Shown here in pieces: positions 8,893 to 17,940 of a stretch of 64,000 nucleotides of DNA. The notes under the pieces were generated by a model, which saw only the letters and a program-made list of their open reading frames with translations, did no database searches and was not told where the DNA came from. The translations under genes and the position numbers were made by a program. Position 1 is the stretch's first letter. The number at the start of each line of letters is the position of its first letter. The DNA is taken from positions 5,806,233 to 5,870,232 of the forward strand of contig NZ_CP076668.1 in the NCBI RefSeq assembly GCF_018968705.1, given 5' to 3'. Source of the stretch: Pseudomonas lijiangensis. Lineage in GTDB: Bacteria > Pseudomonadota > Gammaproteobacteria > Pseudomonadales > Pseudomonadaceae.

Positions 8893-9937
8893 GCTCGGAT
8901 TCCTTGGCAGTGGGCACATGCCCCTTGACGAAACGGCTGGTAGAAGAAGAGGAAGCAGGGCTTAGCGAGTGATCGAACAATTCCTTCACGAGCAACGCAC
9001 GCATGCCGTTCTGGCTGCCATATTCACAAGTCATCACAGGTACTCCATCGACGCGCGCATTGACGATATCGGGGAGTTCGATGGGCAGAACGTCACCGAC
9101 CTTGAGCGCCATGACCTGCCCGACACGGGCATCCATCTCGACGAAGTCCGCGATCAGATCCACCTCTGAATGGGTAATCTCGCCCGCCATGCGCTTGTTC
9201 CAGTGCTTCTCCTCTTCGGGGTTCACATCGGTCAGCGGGCCGTTGAGCAACTGCCGCATCGGCTCGATCATCAGGTAGGGAATGACGATGTTGAAATCGC
9301 TGGCCAGGGTGCCGACTTCCAGGTGGAAGGTCGCATTCACGACGATTTCATTGGGCGAACTGGTGATATTGGCGAACTTGGCCTGCATCTCCGACCGCAG
9401 GTATTCGATTTCCAGCGGGTAGACCGACTTCCACGCATCCTGATAGGCATCCACCGAAAGCCCCAGCAGACGCTTGATGATCCGCTGTTCGGTATGGGTG
9501 AACTCGCGGCCTTCGGATTTGGTCAGGAAACGACCATCGCCGCCGAACAGGTTATCCACCACCATGAACACGACGCTGGGAGGAAACACCACCAGAGCCG
9601 TGCCGCGCAGCGGTTTCATCGCCAGCAGGTTGATGTTGGTCGGCATCGGCATGTGCCGGGAGAAGTCGCTGTAACTCTGATAGCGCACACTCTCGACCGT
9701 GATATCGATGCTGCGCCGGATCAGGTTGAACAGACTCATGCGGAAGTAACGCGCAAACCGCTCGTTGATGATATCCAGCGCGTGCAGACGCTCCTGAATC
9801 ACCCGATGCTGAGTCGCGGGGTCATAAGGACGAATGCGGGCGTCCTTGAACTTGTCGGCACCACCCGCCGGAGCATCGCTGCCCCCACGGAGCAGCATGT
9901 CGATTTCGTCTTGCGAGAGTAAATCGTCTATGGCCAT
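8885..9937 (-). CDS. fliM: Flagellar motor switch protein FliM
   Basis: FliM is the C-ring subunit that binds phosphorylated CheY and reverses rotation. The 350-residue protein begins MAIDDLLSQDEIDMLLRGG; LSQDEIDMLL is the canonical CheY-binding peptide, so the motor should respond to a chemotaxis signal. The middle CheC-like domain (GTALVVFPPSVVFMVVDNLFGG) and C-terminal SpoA domain are intact. Operon neighbours: fliL four bases upstream, fliN overlapping downstream. Confidence 0.96.
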   Translation of the reverse strand: MAIDDLLSQDEIDMLLRGGSDAPAGGADKFKDARIRPYDPATQHRVIQERLHALDIINERFARYFRMSLFNLIRRSIDITVESVRYQSYSDFSRHMPMPTNINLLAMKPLRGTALVVFPPSVVFMVVDNLFGGDGRFLTKSEGREFTHTEQRIIKRLLGLSVDAYQDAWKSVYPLEIEYLRSEMQAKFANITSSPNEIVVNATFHLEVGTLASDFNIVIPYLMIEPMRQLLNGPLTDVNPEEEKHWNKRMAGEITHSEVDLIADFVEMDARVGQVMALKVGDVLPIELPDIVNARVDGVPVMTCEYGSQNGMRALLVKELFDHSLSPASSSSTSRFVKGHVPTAKESEHD

Positions 9938-9940
9938 GGG

Positions 9941-10414
9941 TTACTGCACGATAAAGTCGGTGTACAGGACATTGAGCACCGAGAGTTCAGGCTGCTTTGG
10001 CGCCAGAGGCTGTTTGAATGTGGCAAGGATGTTTGCGGCGAGCGTTTCCTTGCCCTTGGCACTGACCAACTGAGTGGTGTCCTGCCCGCCCAGCAATGTC
10101 AGAAGGCGACTGCGCAGTTGCGGCATGTACTGCAGGAGAAACTTCTGCGTCGTGTCGTTGCCGACTTCCAGCGCGAACCCCACATACAACATGCTCTGCT
10201 CATTGCGTTCGTTCTGAATGTTCACCGTCATCGGCACGATGGTGACCAGTATCGGAGCATGGGCTGGCTCCTCTGCGCTTTTAACGGTTGCCGGCTCATC
10301 GGCATGAGCCTTGTCCTTGCTCATGAAGAAATACATGCCGCCAGCACTGACTCCAGCGGCTGACAGCACCAGCAAAATAATCAGGAGCCATGGGGTTTTG
10401 CGGGTGGTGGCCAT
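9941..10414 (-). CDS. fliL: Flagellar basal body protein FliL
   Basis: FliL is a single-span inner-membrane protein that rings the stators and supports torque. The 157-residue product has a short basic N-terminus, a membrane helix at about 10-31, a charged linker and a periplasmic stomatin-like domain (PMTVNIQNERNEQSMLYVGFALEVG), ending VLYTDFIVQ as in the family. It is the first gene of the fliLMNOPQR operon; a 122-base gap separates it from fliK. Confidence 0.92.
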   Translation of the reverse strand: MATTRKTPWLLIILLVLSAAGVSAGGMYFFMSKDKAHADEPATVKSAEEPAHAPILVTIVPMTVNIQNERNEQSMLYVGFALEVGNDTTQKFLLQYMPQLRSRLLTLLGGQDTTQLVSAKGKETLAANILATFKQPLAPKQPELSVLNVLYTDFIVQ

Positions 10415-10441
10415 TTGCGAGAACCATGCAAGGAAAGAGAA

Positions 10442-10449
10442 CTATCGGC
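10442..10449 (-). promoter_or_regulatory. Possible sigma-28 -10 element upstream of fliL
   Basis: Reading the minus strand, GCCGATAG sits about 28 bases before the fliL ATG, an excellent sigma-28 -10 match, but no convincing TAAA-type -35 lies at the right distance. E. coli fliL is transcribed from both FlhDC- and sigma-28-dependent promoters, so this may be a weak or FlhDC-assisted site. Confidence 0.35.
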
Positions 10450-10536
10450 AGGGTTCAAGTATGAACACCGTCCCGGCCTCGCCATGAGTCAATAAGACCC
10501 GAGTAACGGCGGTATCTTCCTGTTTTGATTTGCTAT

Positions 10537-11904
10537 TCAGACGTACAGATCCACACCCAGAGCGCCCGTAACCATCTTCTGAAGCGGCACCTCCTCGACT
10601 TCCAGTGCAGAATCGGTGCTGTCTGCAAGGGCGCTGTCGGTGCTGGTGCCCTGGGAATCGCGTCGCTCCTGCTGGCCTGACGCCTGACGCGATGACTCAT
10701 CGCTGACCGAAGCCTGACCCAGCGTGATGCCCTGTGAAGCCAGCGCTTCGCGCAACTGCGGCAATGCCTGCTCGACAGCCGCCCGAACCGAGGCATGAGC
10801 CGACTGGAACTGCGCCTGCGTATTGTTGCTGTCGTTGAGGTCAAGGCTGATGGACAGCGGGCCGAGGTCGGCAGGGTTCAGGTGCAGATCGACCTGTTTC
10901 TCGCCGCGCTTGATCATGTCGATCACTTGCTTGCCAAGACCGTCCTGCCAGTCAGTGGAACCGATAGCCGCCGATAGTGCCGAGCCATTGCCGGCCACCT
11001 TTTCTGTAGTGTTCATCGTTGTGCTGTTCAGGGTCAGCGACGTCAGGCTGAAGCTGCTTGAAGTATCGCTGTCGGCCTGGGTGTCGGGCTGGCTGTCCAT
11101 GGATGAGCTGTCACTTTGCGCACCCGGCTCCTGCACCGCGCCTGCCAGGGTTTGCCCAGTCACCGGCTCTTGAACCTGAATCTCCTGATCGACCCTCTCA
11201 GCCAAGGTGTCGGCCGCAGTCATGGCCGATGCCGAAAGGTTCGTACCGGTGTTTGCCGCAAGAGCAGAATCATCCGGTAACTGCACCGCATCACTGGCAG
11301 CGTTCGGGTTGGCGAGCGTTGCCTGAACCGGTACTGCCGCAACCGCGATCATCGAGGAAACATCAAGCTGGCCAGCGCTCTGGATCAGGTCCATGCGCTG
11401 GCGAATGTCATTGAGCGTACTGTCGCTATCGCTTTGCGTGGCCTTGGGATCTGCGCTCTCGACGGCATCATCTGCCGAGGCATACAGATCCAGATCGAAC
11501 TCTTCGTCCGTGATCGGCGCCCCCTCTTCGATCTGTCCAGTAACTGCCGGCTGGGCAGGCTTCACCACAACGGGCGTGGATACGACCGGCGGCAGCTCGA
11601 CAGGCAGATCTTGCAGCTCGGACTCAGAGACCACTGGCGCAGACAGTACTGGATCAGCCACATCGGCCTCTGCAGCATCGACAGGGCTTTCAGCCTTGGC
11701 AACATTCGTCGAAGTCACTGAAGCTTTCGGCTCAGTTGGCGTGCCGTTCGCTGCCGTTGCAGCCGAAGCCGTGCTGGCAGCCGCTTCATCAGCCTGACTG
11801 AATGCCAGCGAAAAAGATTCGCCAGCCGAGTCCTGAGAGGCGCCTGAAACGCTGGCCTGAGTCGATACAGCGGACGATGAAGTAAGCGAAGCGATGATAT
11901 CCAT
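10537..11904 (-). CDS. fliK: Flagellar hook-length control protein FliK
   Basis: FliK is the secreted ruler that sets hook length and switches export specificity. The 455-residue protein is acidic and low in complexity over most of its length (Ala, Asp, Ser rich), with the conserved Flg_hook domain near the C-terminus (about 325-400: KQVDLHLNPADLGPLSISL, then SAHASVRAAVEQALPQLREAL). This layout is typical of FliK. AAGGGA precedes the ATG. It ends the fliFGHIJK operon, eight bases after fliJ. Confidence 0.93.
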   Translation of the reverse strand: MDIIASLTSSSAVSTQASVSGASQDSAGESFSLAFSQADEAAASTASAATAANGTPTEPKASVTSTNVAKAESPVDAAEADVADPVLSAPVVSESELQDLPVELPPVVSTPVVVKPAQPAVTGQIEEGAPITDEEFDLDLYASADDAVESADPKATQSDSDSTLNDIRQRMDLIQSAGQLDVSSMIAVAAVPVQATLANPNAASDAVQLPDDSALAANTGTNLSASAMTAADTLAERVDQEIQVQEPVTGQTLAGAVQEPGAQSDSSSMDSQPDTQADSDTSSSFSLTSLTLNSTTMNTTEKVAGNGSALSAAIGSTDWQDGLGKQVIDMIKRGEKQVDLHLNPADLGPLSISLDLNDSNNTQAQFQSAHASVRAAVEQALPQLREALASQGITLGQASVSDESSRQASGQQERRDSQGTSTDSALADSTDSALEVEEVPLQKMVTGALGVDLYV

Positions 11905-11912
11905 GGTGTCCC

Positions 11913-12383
11913 TTAAAGGCCGCGATCGATGGAAGACGAGAAACTGGCAGAACGCCGACGCAACTGACTGGCCATTTCATCCGTCTGCCGTTGCTCGACA
12001 CGCCCGGCCTGTAAACGCTCCTGCGTGGCCCGACGACTCAGCAGCGCCTCAATGGCGCTGACCTTGCGCCACTCCGTCATCCAGTTCTCTTGATGCTGGG
12101 CAACCTGTTTGCGCTGGCGCTCCAGGCTTTTCTGCGCACGCTCGACGGCGGCTTCCAGCGAGTTGAGAAAGCCACGGTAGTTGGTGAGCGTCGAAGGGCT
12201 CATCCCGTCCTTGTGCAACTCCTGTTGCAGGTTCTGCCGATATTCCTGGTGATACTGGTCCAGGGTGTGCAACTGATTGACGATCTGCTGCTCGGTGCGG
12301 CGGCTCTCGGCCAATGCCCGTGCAGCGGTATCCCGCGCCTTGCTGGTCAGTTCCATAAGCAGTTCGAGGGATTCGTTAGCCAT
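11913..12383 (-). CDS. fliJ: Flagellar export chaperone FliJ
   Basis: FliJ is the central stalk-like coiled coil of the export ATPase. The 156-residue product is almost entirely helical and rich in Gln, Arg and Glu (for example QQIVNQLHTLDQYHQEYRQN and AAVERAQKSLERQRKQVAQH), as expected. Identification rests on coiled-coil character, size (E. coli FliJ is 147) and its place between fliI and fliK. Confidence 0.92.
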   Translation of the reverse strand: MANESLELLMELTSKARDTAARALAESRRTEQQIVNQLHTLDQYHQEYRQNLQQELHKDGMSPSTLTNYRGFLNSLEAAVERAQKSLERQRKQVAQHQENWMTEWRKVSAIEALLSRRATQERLQAGRVEQRQTDEMASQLRRRSASFSSSIDRGL

Positions 12384-12401
12384 CCGGGGTTACTCGCCAG
12401 G

Positions 12402-13793
12402 TCATTTGCCGGGGAACAACAGGTTGAGCCCGTGTACGGTTTCTTCCACGCTCGCGCGGTCGTTGATGCGCTGTTGCAAAAAGCGTTCGAGATGGGGATA
12501 CAGCGCCACGGCACGGTCAAGTTGCGGGTCATGGCCCGGCGCATAGGCACCGACGCTGATCAGGTCGCGATTGCGCTGATAACGTGACAACGACTGCTTG
12601 AGCTGCTGGGCCTTGCGCTGTTGCGACTCGCTGACAATGGCGGTCATCGCCCGGCTGATCGAGGCTTCGATATCGATGGCCGGGTAATGTCCGCTTTCGG
12701 CCAGATGCCGCGACAGCACGATATGTCCGTCCAGAATCGCCCGGGCCGAATCGGCAATCGGGTCCTGCTGATCGTCACCTTCGCTGAGCACCGTATAGAA
12801 CGCGGTGATCGAGCCACCGCCGGGCGGCCCGTTGCCGGTGCGCTCGACGAGTTTCGGCAGCTTGGCGAACACTGACGGCGGATAGCCCTTGGTCGCGGGC
12901 GGCTCACCCACGGCCAGAGCGATTTCGCGCTGGGCCATGGCATAGCGGGTCAAGGAATCCATAATCAGCAAGACGTCCTTGCCCTGGTCGCGAAAATCTT
13001 CGGCCAGCCGGGTCGCGTAAACCGCGCCCTGCAGACGCTTGAGCGGCGATGTATCCGCCGGCGCAGCCACCACCACCGAACGGCGCAGCCCTTCTTCACC
13101 CAGAATGTTATCGATGAAGTCCTGCACCTCGCGGCCCCGCTCACCGATCAGCCCGACCACAATGACGTCGGCCTGTGTATAACGAGCCATCATGCCGAGC
13201 AGTACCGACTTGCCGACACCGGAACCGGCAAACAGGCCCAGGCGCTGACCACGTCCGACACACAGCAAGGCATTGATTGCACGAATGCCGACATCGATCT
13301 GACGATCGATCGGCGCACGTTTCAACGGGTTGAGCGGCTGGGTGTGCAGGCTGGCGTGATGGGCTCCGAGCAAAGGGCCTCTTCCATCCAGAGGCTGCCC
13401 GCTGCTGTCCAGGACCCGACCCAGAAGCGACATGCCCAGCGGGAAATATCGGGCACCGGTCGTATCGTCAAGAAAATCACCCGAGGCAAATACTCTCGCG
13501 CCAGGTTGCAGGCCGTGGATTTCTTCCAGCGGCATCAGATACAGAACATCTCCCGCAAAACCGACCACTTCGGCCTCGGCATGATCGGGCTTCGAACCGC
13601 TCTGGTGCCGGGCAGCCAGTTCGATACGGCAGGCTCCGCCCAGCGGCAGACGCAAACCGACCGCTTCCAGCACCATGCCCGTGGCACGGGTAATCCGCCC
13701 GCTGCGCATGTAGTCGGCAACTCGCAACTGTTCACTCTGGAACGCATCCAGTACCCCGCTCCAGCGATCGACATGGCGGTTGCCTGTGTTCAT
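12402..13793 (-). CDS. fliI: Flagellum-specific export ATPase FliI
   Basis: FliI hydrolyses ATP to energise flagellar protein export. The 463-residue protein resembles the F1 beta subunit: Walker A AGSGVGKS at about 189-196, Walker B VLLIMDS at about 274-280, family signature [11 protein letters not shown] between them, and LPKLVERTG after. The start overlaps the fliH stop by four bases. A type III secretion ATPase is excluded by the flagellar neighbours. Confidence 0.96.
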   Translation of the reverse strand: MNTGNRHVDRWSGVLDAFQSEQLRVADYMRSGRITRATGMVLEAVGLRLPLGGACRIELAARHQSGSKPDHAEAEVVGFAGDVLYLMPLEEIHGLQPGARVFASGDFLDDTTGARYFPLGMSLLGRVLDSSGQPLDGRGPLLGAHHASLHTQPLNPLKRAPIDRQIDVGIRAINALLCVGRGQRLGLFAGSGVGKSVLLGMMARYTQADVIVVGLIGERGREVQDFIDNILGEEGLRRSVVVAAPADTSPLKRLQGAVYATRLAEDFRDQGKDVLLIMDSLTRYAMAQREIALAVGEPPATKGYPPSVFAKLPKLVERTGNGPPGGGSITAFYTVLSEGDDQQDPIADSARAILDGHIVLSRHLAESGHYPAIDIEASISRAMTAIVSESQQRKAQQLKQSLSRYQRNRDLISVGAYAPGHDPQLDRAVALYPHLERFLQQRINDRASVEETVHGLNLLFPGK

Positions 13794-14521
13794 GGCTGGT
13801 CGCCGAGAATCGACACGGCGTCATCAAGGTTACGATCGGTCGTGCGGCTCAGCATTTCCCAACGTGACTGGCGCGTGGCATCCAGTTCACCACTGGCACT
13901 GACGACACGGCAGCCACCGGGCAGGATCGTCGTGTCAGCGTGCAAGACCCAGCCCGCCGCTTCGATCTGTTCGGCAAGGCAGCCCTGGACCAGTTGCAAA
14001 TCATCCGGGTTCAGCCAAAGACGCGGCTTGCCCGTGAGTTCGGGATTGCTGTTGAGCATTTTCTGAACAATTGAAATCACCTGCTCCGGCTGTGCGGTCA
14101 AGGCTTCGCCTGCCAGTTGTCGTGCGGTGTCGAGCGCAATGCGCGTCAGTTGTCGGGCGATGTGGGCATCCATCTGCTTGAGTGCCTGATCGAAGTTCTG
14201 GCACAACTCCAGCAACGGTTGCAGGGTTTGCAAGACTTGTTGTTGCAATTCCACGGCCGCCGCCTGCCGCCCCTCGCTCAAACCCTGTGCATAACCCTGT
14301 TCTACACCCTGGGCATGACCGACCTGATGCGCTTCGCTGATCGTTTTCTCGCGCAGGACCTGCATTTCCAGCTTGTGCTGAAAGGCCTGCTTGCGCAGTT
14401 TCTCCCGACGGCTCATATCCGGGTCATGCACAGGCAGCTCGTTGCTGCCCAGCGCCTCCATCTGCCAGGTTTGCCAGCGATCGCGGTCAGAAGCCGGAGA
14501 GTGATCAGACATAAGCGTCAT
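13790..14521 (-). CDS. fliH: Flagellar export regulator FliH
   Basis: FliH dimers bind FliI and dock it at the C-ring. The 243-residue protein has a variable N-terminus with a tryptophan-containing segment ([12 protein letters not shown]), a Gly-rich helical stretch [19 protein letters not shown] (the GxxxG repeats typical of FliH) and a C-terminal V-ATPase E-like domain ([33 protein letters not shown]). ATG 14521 or ATG 14512 could be used; both overlap the end of fliG slightly. Confidence 0.92.
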   Translation of the reverse strand: MTLMSDHSPASDRDRWQTWQMEALGSNELPVHDPDMSRREKLRKQAFQHKLEMQVLREKTISEAHQVGHAQGVEQGYAQGLSEGRQAAAVELQQQVLQTLQPLLELCQNFDQALKQMDAHIARQLTRIALDTARQLAGEALTAQPEQVISIVQKMLNSNPELTGKPRLWLNPDDLQLVQGCLAEQIEAAGWVLHADTTILPGGCRVVSASGELDATRQSRWEMLSRTTDRNLDDAVSILGDQP

Positions 14522-15503
14522 TACCGCGTGAGGTCACAATCTCGCCGCTGTCGGACAGGCGCCGGACAATCTGCAGAATTGCCTTCTGCTCGGCCTCGAC
14601 CTGCGACATCCGGATAGGTCCGCGTGCTTCCATGTCTTCGCGGAACAACTGCGAAGCACGTTGCGACATATTGTTGAGGAAGCGTTCGAGCAAGGCAGGT
14701 GGCGCACCTTTGAGGGCAATGGCCAGCGAGTTGTCTTCGACTTGCTGGAGAATCATCTGGATGCCACGGTCGTCCACTTCGATGAGGTTTTCGAACAGGA
14801 ACATCTCGTCGAGGATCTTTTGCGCCAGGTCTTCGCTGTGCTGGCGAACGGTATCGATGGCCAGCTCTTCCTGAGCGGAATTCATCAGGTTGAGGATTTC
14901 CGCCGCTGTTCTTACGCCGCCCATCTTGCTGCGCTTGAGGCTCTGGCCGTCCAGCATGGTGCCCAGCACTTCCGTCAGTTCCTGCAAGGCCACCGGCTGC
15001 ACGCCACTGAACGTCGCAATGCGCAGCACGATGTCGTTGCGCAGCCGATCCGGGAGCAACTGGAGAATATCCGAAGCCTGATGGCGCTCCAGATGCACCA
15101 GAATGGTGGCGATGATCTGTGGATGTTCATCGCGGATCATCTCGGCAACCATCGACGCTTCCATCAGGTTCAGCTTGTCGATGCCAGAGCCGGTGTTGGT
15201 GCTTTCCAGAATATCGTCGATCAGGCTGGCAGCACGCTCGCTGCCCAGCGCCTTGGTCAATACCGCACGAATGTGGTCGCTGGTCTGGATATTGATGGCC
15301 GCATACTGGTCCGTCTCGTCCATGAACTCTTCAAGGACCTGACGCATTTCTTCATGGGACACCTGGCTCAGACGCGCCATTTCCATACTGATGGTTTCGA
15401 CATCGGTGCTGGGCAGGTACTTGAAGACTTCAGCTGCACTGTCGGCATCCAGCGACAGCAGCAGGATGGCGCTGCGACGCGACCCGTTCATCTTGTTAGT
15501 CAT
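14505..15503 (-). CDS. fliG: Flagellar motor switch protein FliG
   Basis: FliG is the rotor subunit that contacts the stators. The 332-residue length matches E. coli (331). Seen: N-terminal FliF-binding domain (SRRSAILLLSLDADSAAEVFKYL), the middle EHPQIIATILVHLERHQASDIL (the EHPQ motif binding FliM), and the C-terminal torque helix with charged residues (MFLFENLIEVDDRGIQMILQ). Overlaps fliF by eight bases. Confidence 0.96.
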   Translation of the reverse strand: MTNKMNGSRRSAILLLSLDADSAAEVFKYLPSTDVETISMEMARLSQVSHEEMRQVLEEFMDETDQYAAINIQTSDHIRAVLTKALGSERAASLIDDILESTNTGSGIDKLNLMEASMVAEMIRDEHPQIIATILVHLERHQASDILQLLPDRLRNDIVLRIATFSGVQPVALQELTEVLGTMLDGQSLKRSKMGGVRTAAEILNLMNSAQEELAIDTVRQHSEDLAQKILDEMFLFENLIEVDDRGIQMILQQVEDNSLAIALKGAPPALLERFLNNMSQRASQLFREDMEARGPIRMSQVEAEQKAILQIVRRLSDSGEIVTSRGNDAYV

Positions 15504-17229
15504 TTTTCTTCATCCACCCGCGCACGATCATCGCTACCAGCCGCGGGTCTTCAACGGCGATCTGTTGCAGGCTCAGCAGGTTCTGTTCATACAGCGCCGA
15601 CTTGCGCGGCAAGGCATGTGGCGCGCCATCCTGACCTGAAACCATGACCGCCGTGCCCATAGAGCCCATGGCCGTGGCAACGAGCGAAGTACCCGGCTCG
15701 CCGCTTTCCTCCTGCATGACCATGCGATTCTGCGCGGCATTGCGGCGTTGCATGGGCCTGAGCACCAGCAGCCACAAGCTCAGCGCGGCGAAAGCCACCA
15801 GCAGATAGCGCAAGGCGCTCATCAGCAGGTTGTAAGCCTCGGGCGTTTTCCACCATGGTTGCTCGGCAGCGACTGTGTCTGACACAACGAACGGGCTGTT
15901 GATGACTTGCAGCGCATCGCCACGGCTTTCGCTGAAGCCCATGGCCTGGCGTACCAGATTATTGATGTTCTCCAGTTCTTCCTTGCTCAGCGGCTCAGGC
16001 GTCGCCACGCCGTCCTTGAGTACGGTGCGATAGTTGACCACCACAGCCGAGGTCAGGCGCTGAATGTTGCCCTGGCTCTGCTTGACGTGTTCGACGTTGC
16101 GATCGACTTCGTAGTTGATCATCCGCTCGCTTTGCAGCGTCTTTGGCCTGGCTTGCGCAGGGGCTGCGGTCGCTGCGGCATTTGCGTTGGCATTGGCAGC
16201 AGGCGTGGGTGCATTGGCCCTGGTCGGTGCCGGAGTATTGGGCGGGCTGTTGGTCAATGCGCCCGGCACGCCACCGGCTTCATCGCCCTGCTGGGCCTGC
16301 TCGGACACCTGTTTGCTGCGCACGGCGGCCTCGTTGGTGTCCTGATTGGGCGCATAACGTTCAGCCGTGCTCTCGCGAGCGGAGAAGTCGATCTGGGCAA
16401 CCACTTGCGCATGAACATTCTGATTGCCAAGCAATGGCGTCAGGATATCTTCGATACGGCGCTGATAAGAGCGCTCGACCTCACGGACATAAGTGAGCTG
16501 CGAGCCATCCAGACCATTGTTGCCGCCATTGGTCTGGGTCAGCAGACGTCCGTTCTGATCGACGATGGTGACCGCATCGACGCTCAGCTCGGGCACGCTG
16601 GAAGACACCAGATGCACAATCGCGTTGGACTGGCTTTGCCCCAGCTCGCGTCCCGGCTGCAAGGTCAGAACCACCGATGCTCGCGCTGCTTCGCGGTCGC
16701 GAACAAAAACCGACTGTTTAGCCATGACCAGATGCACACGAGCCTTGGAAACCGGCCCAAGGGATTCGATGGTCCGCGACAGTTCGCCTTCCAGGCCGCG
16801 CTGATAGTTCAGGTGTTCGGCGAACTGACTGACACCGAACGCCTGCTTGTCCAGCAACTCGAAACCGACACTGCCGCCTTTGGGCAGGCCTTGCTCGGCC
16901 AGTTGCAGGCGCAGCGCGTTCATCTTGTCGCTGGGCACCATGATGGTGTTGCCGCCCTCACTCAGGCGATAAGGGATATTTCGCTTTTCCAGCTCCCCGA
17001 TTATTTGCCCGCCATCGGCTTCGCTGAGGCCGGAGAAAAGCACCCGATATTCCGGTTGTCGCGCCCACAGCAGTAAAGCGACCAGAACCGCAATGACTGC
17101 TGCCCCCGCCAAAAGCATCGGAAGCAGAGGCTGACTCCGAAAAAGGGTCAACAACGCTTCCATCGGCCTGGCCGAAGCACTGGTCGGAATGAGTTTCTGA
17201 GCGCCTTTGGCCGGGGCTGCGGTACTCAC
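15496..17229 (-). CDS. fliF: Flagellar MS-ring protein FliF
   Basis: FliF builds the MS-ring in the inner membrane. GTG 17229, preceded five bases upstream by GAGG, gives 577 residues; a second GTG lies two codons earlier. Two membrane helices flank a large periplasmic part: the first at about 36-57, the second after the segment TPEAYNLLMSALRYLLVAF. The YscJ/FliF ring domain (VLFSGLSEADGGQIIGELE) and the C-terminal FliG-binding tail (DPRLVAMIVRGWM) are present. An Ala/Pro/Asn-rich linker occupies about 320-365. First gene of a six-gene operon, divergent from fliE. Confidence 0.95.
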   Translation of the reverse strand: MSTAAPAKGAQKLIPTSASARPMEALLTLFRSQPLLPMLLAGAAVIAVLVALLLWARQPEYRVLFSGLSEADGGQIIGELEKRNIPYRLSEGGNTIMVPSDKMNALRLQLAEQGLPKGGSVGFELLDKQAFGVSQFAEHLNYQRGLEGELSRTIESLGPVSKARVHLVMAKQSVFVRDREAARASVVLTLQPGRELGQSQSNAIVHLVSSSVPELSVDAVTIVDQNGRLLTQTNGGNNGLDGSQLTYVREVERSYQRRIEDILTPLLGNQNVHAQVVAQIDFSARESTAERYAPNQDTNEAAVRSKQVSEQAQQGDEAGGVPGALTNSPPNTPAPTRANAPTPAANANANAAATAAPAQARPKTLQSERMINYEVDRNVEHVKQSQGNIQRLTSAVVVNYRTVLKDGVATPEPLSKEELENINNLVRQAMGFSESRGDALQVINSPFVVSDTVAAEQPWWKTPEAYNLLMSALRYLLVAFAALSLWLLVLRPMQRRNAAQNRMVMQEESGEPGTSLVATAMGSMGTAVMVSGQDGAPHALPRKSALYEQNLLSLQQIAVEDPRLVAMIVRGWMKKND

Positions 17230-17491
17230 GAACACCTCGATAGCGAGGATGGGGCCTGTACGAAAGACATTGCAGAGTCCGGTAGCGGTAGTAGTCGATC
17301 AGGCGTCTCGAATCATTGCAAAGCCCACGGGCACAGCAACGACTCAAGGCATCTGGCAGGGCTTCATTCTCGCGAAAATGCCCGAACCTAAAGGCCGGAA
17401 AAGCCAGTAGTTTTGTGGTCAATTGACCGAATGTGAGAGGCATCAGGCTTGGTAATCTGCTGCCCTCATCGCTATACACGAGCCTTGCGCC
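17230..17491. promoter_or_regulatory. Divergent fliF / fliE promoter region
   Basis: This 262-base spacer must carry promoters for both fliFGHIJK and fliE. A perfect 12-base palindrome GGTCAATTGACC lies at 17417-17428, about 64 bases before fliE. I could not place a convincing FlhDC box, although the same arrangement in E. coli is FlhDC-controlled. Confidence 0.5.
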
Positions 17492-17812
17492 ATGACTCCT
17501 TCCGCTCTTGATAATGCATTGCAGCAACTGACGATCCTCGCTCAGCAAGCCGAAGGAGTAAGCCCTCAAAGCTTCAATACCGGGTCGGCCAGTGGATTTG
17601 CAGGGGAATTGCAGGCCTCGCTGCACCGCATCAATCAGTTGCAGACAACCGCCAGCAGTCAGTCGAATGCCTTTCAGGCAGGCAGTGAAGCCGTGTCTCT
17701 CAGCGATGTGATGGCTGACTCACAGAAAGCCAGCGTTGCCTTCCAGATGGGCGTGCAGGTACGCAATCGCCTGCTGACGGCCTACAAGGACGTGATGGCC
17801 ATGCAGGTTTGA
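17492..17812 (+). CDS. fliE: Flagellar hook-basal body protein FliE
   Basis: FliE links the MS-ring to the rod and is the first rod protein exported. The 106-residue protein ends with the family signature (VSLSDVMADSQKASVAFQM then VRNRLLTAYKDVMAMQV); length matches E. coli FliE (104). It is transcribed alone and divergently from fliF, exactly as in enterobacteria, which separates this cluster from the Pseudomonas polar cluster, where fliE leads the fliFGHIJ operon. Confidence 0.94.
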   Translation: MTPSALDNALQQLTILAQQAEGVSPQSFNTGSASGFAGELQASLHRINQLQTTASSQSNAFQAGSEAVSLSDVMADSQKASVAFQMGVQVRNRLLTAYKDVMAMQV

Positions 17813-17832
17813 CGAAAACTCGAGGCAAGCCC

Positions 17833-17860
17833 TAAAGACCGTATTCGCGGTTGCCGATGT
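17833..17860 (+). promoter_or_regulatory. Sigma-28 promoter of fliDST
   Basis: TAAAGACC (17833-17840), a 12-base spacer, then GCCGATGT (17853-17860), about 80 bases before the fliD start. It matches the FliA consensus in both boxes and has the same 12-base spacing as the flgK and fliC sites in this window. Confidence 0.85.
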
Positions 17861-17940
17861 TGCGTTCAAACGCACCCCTTTGAGTGTGAAACGGCCCCTT
17901 GCCCGGCAAGGCCAGCCCACAGACCAGGACGGATACGCAC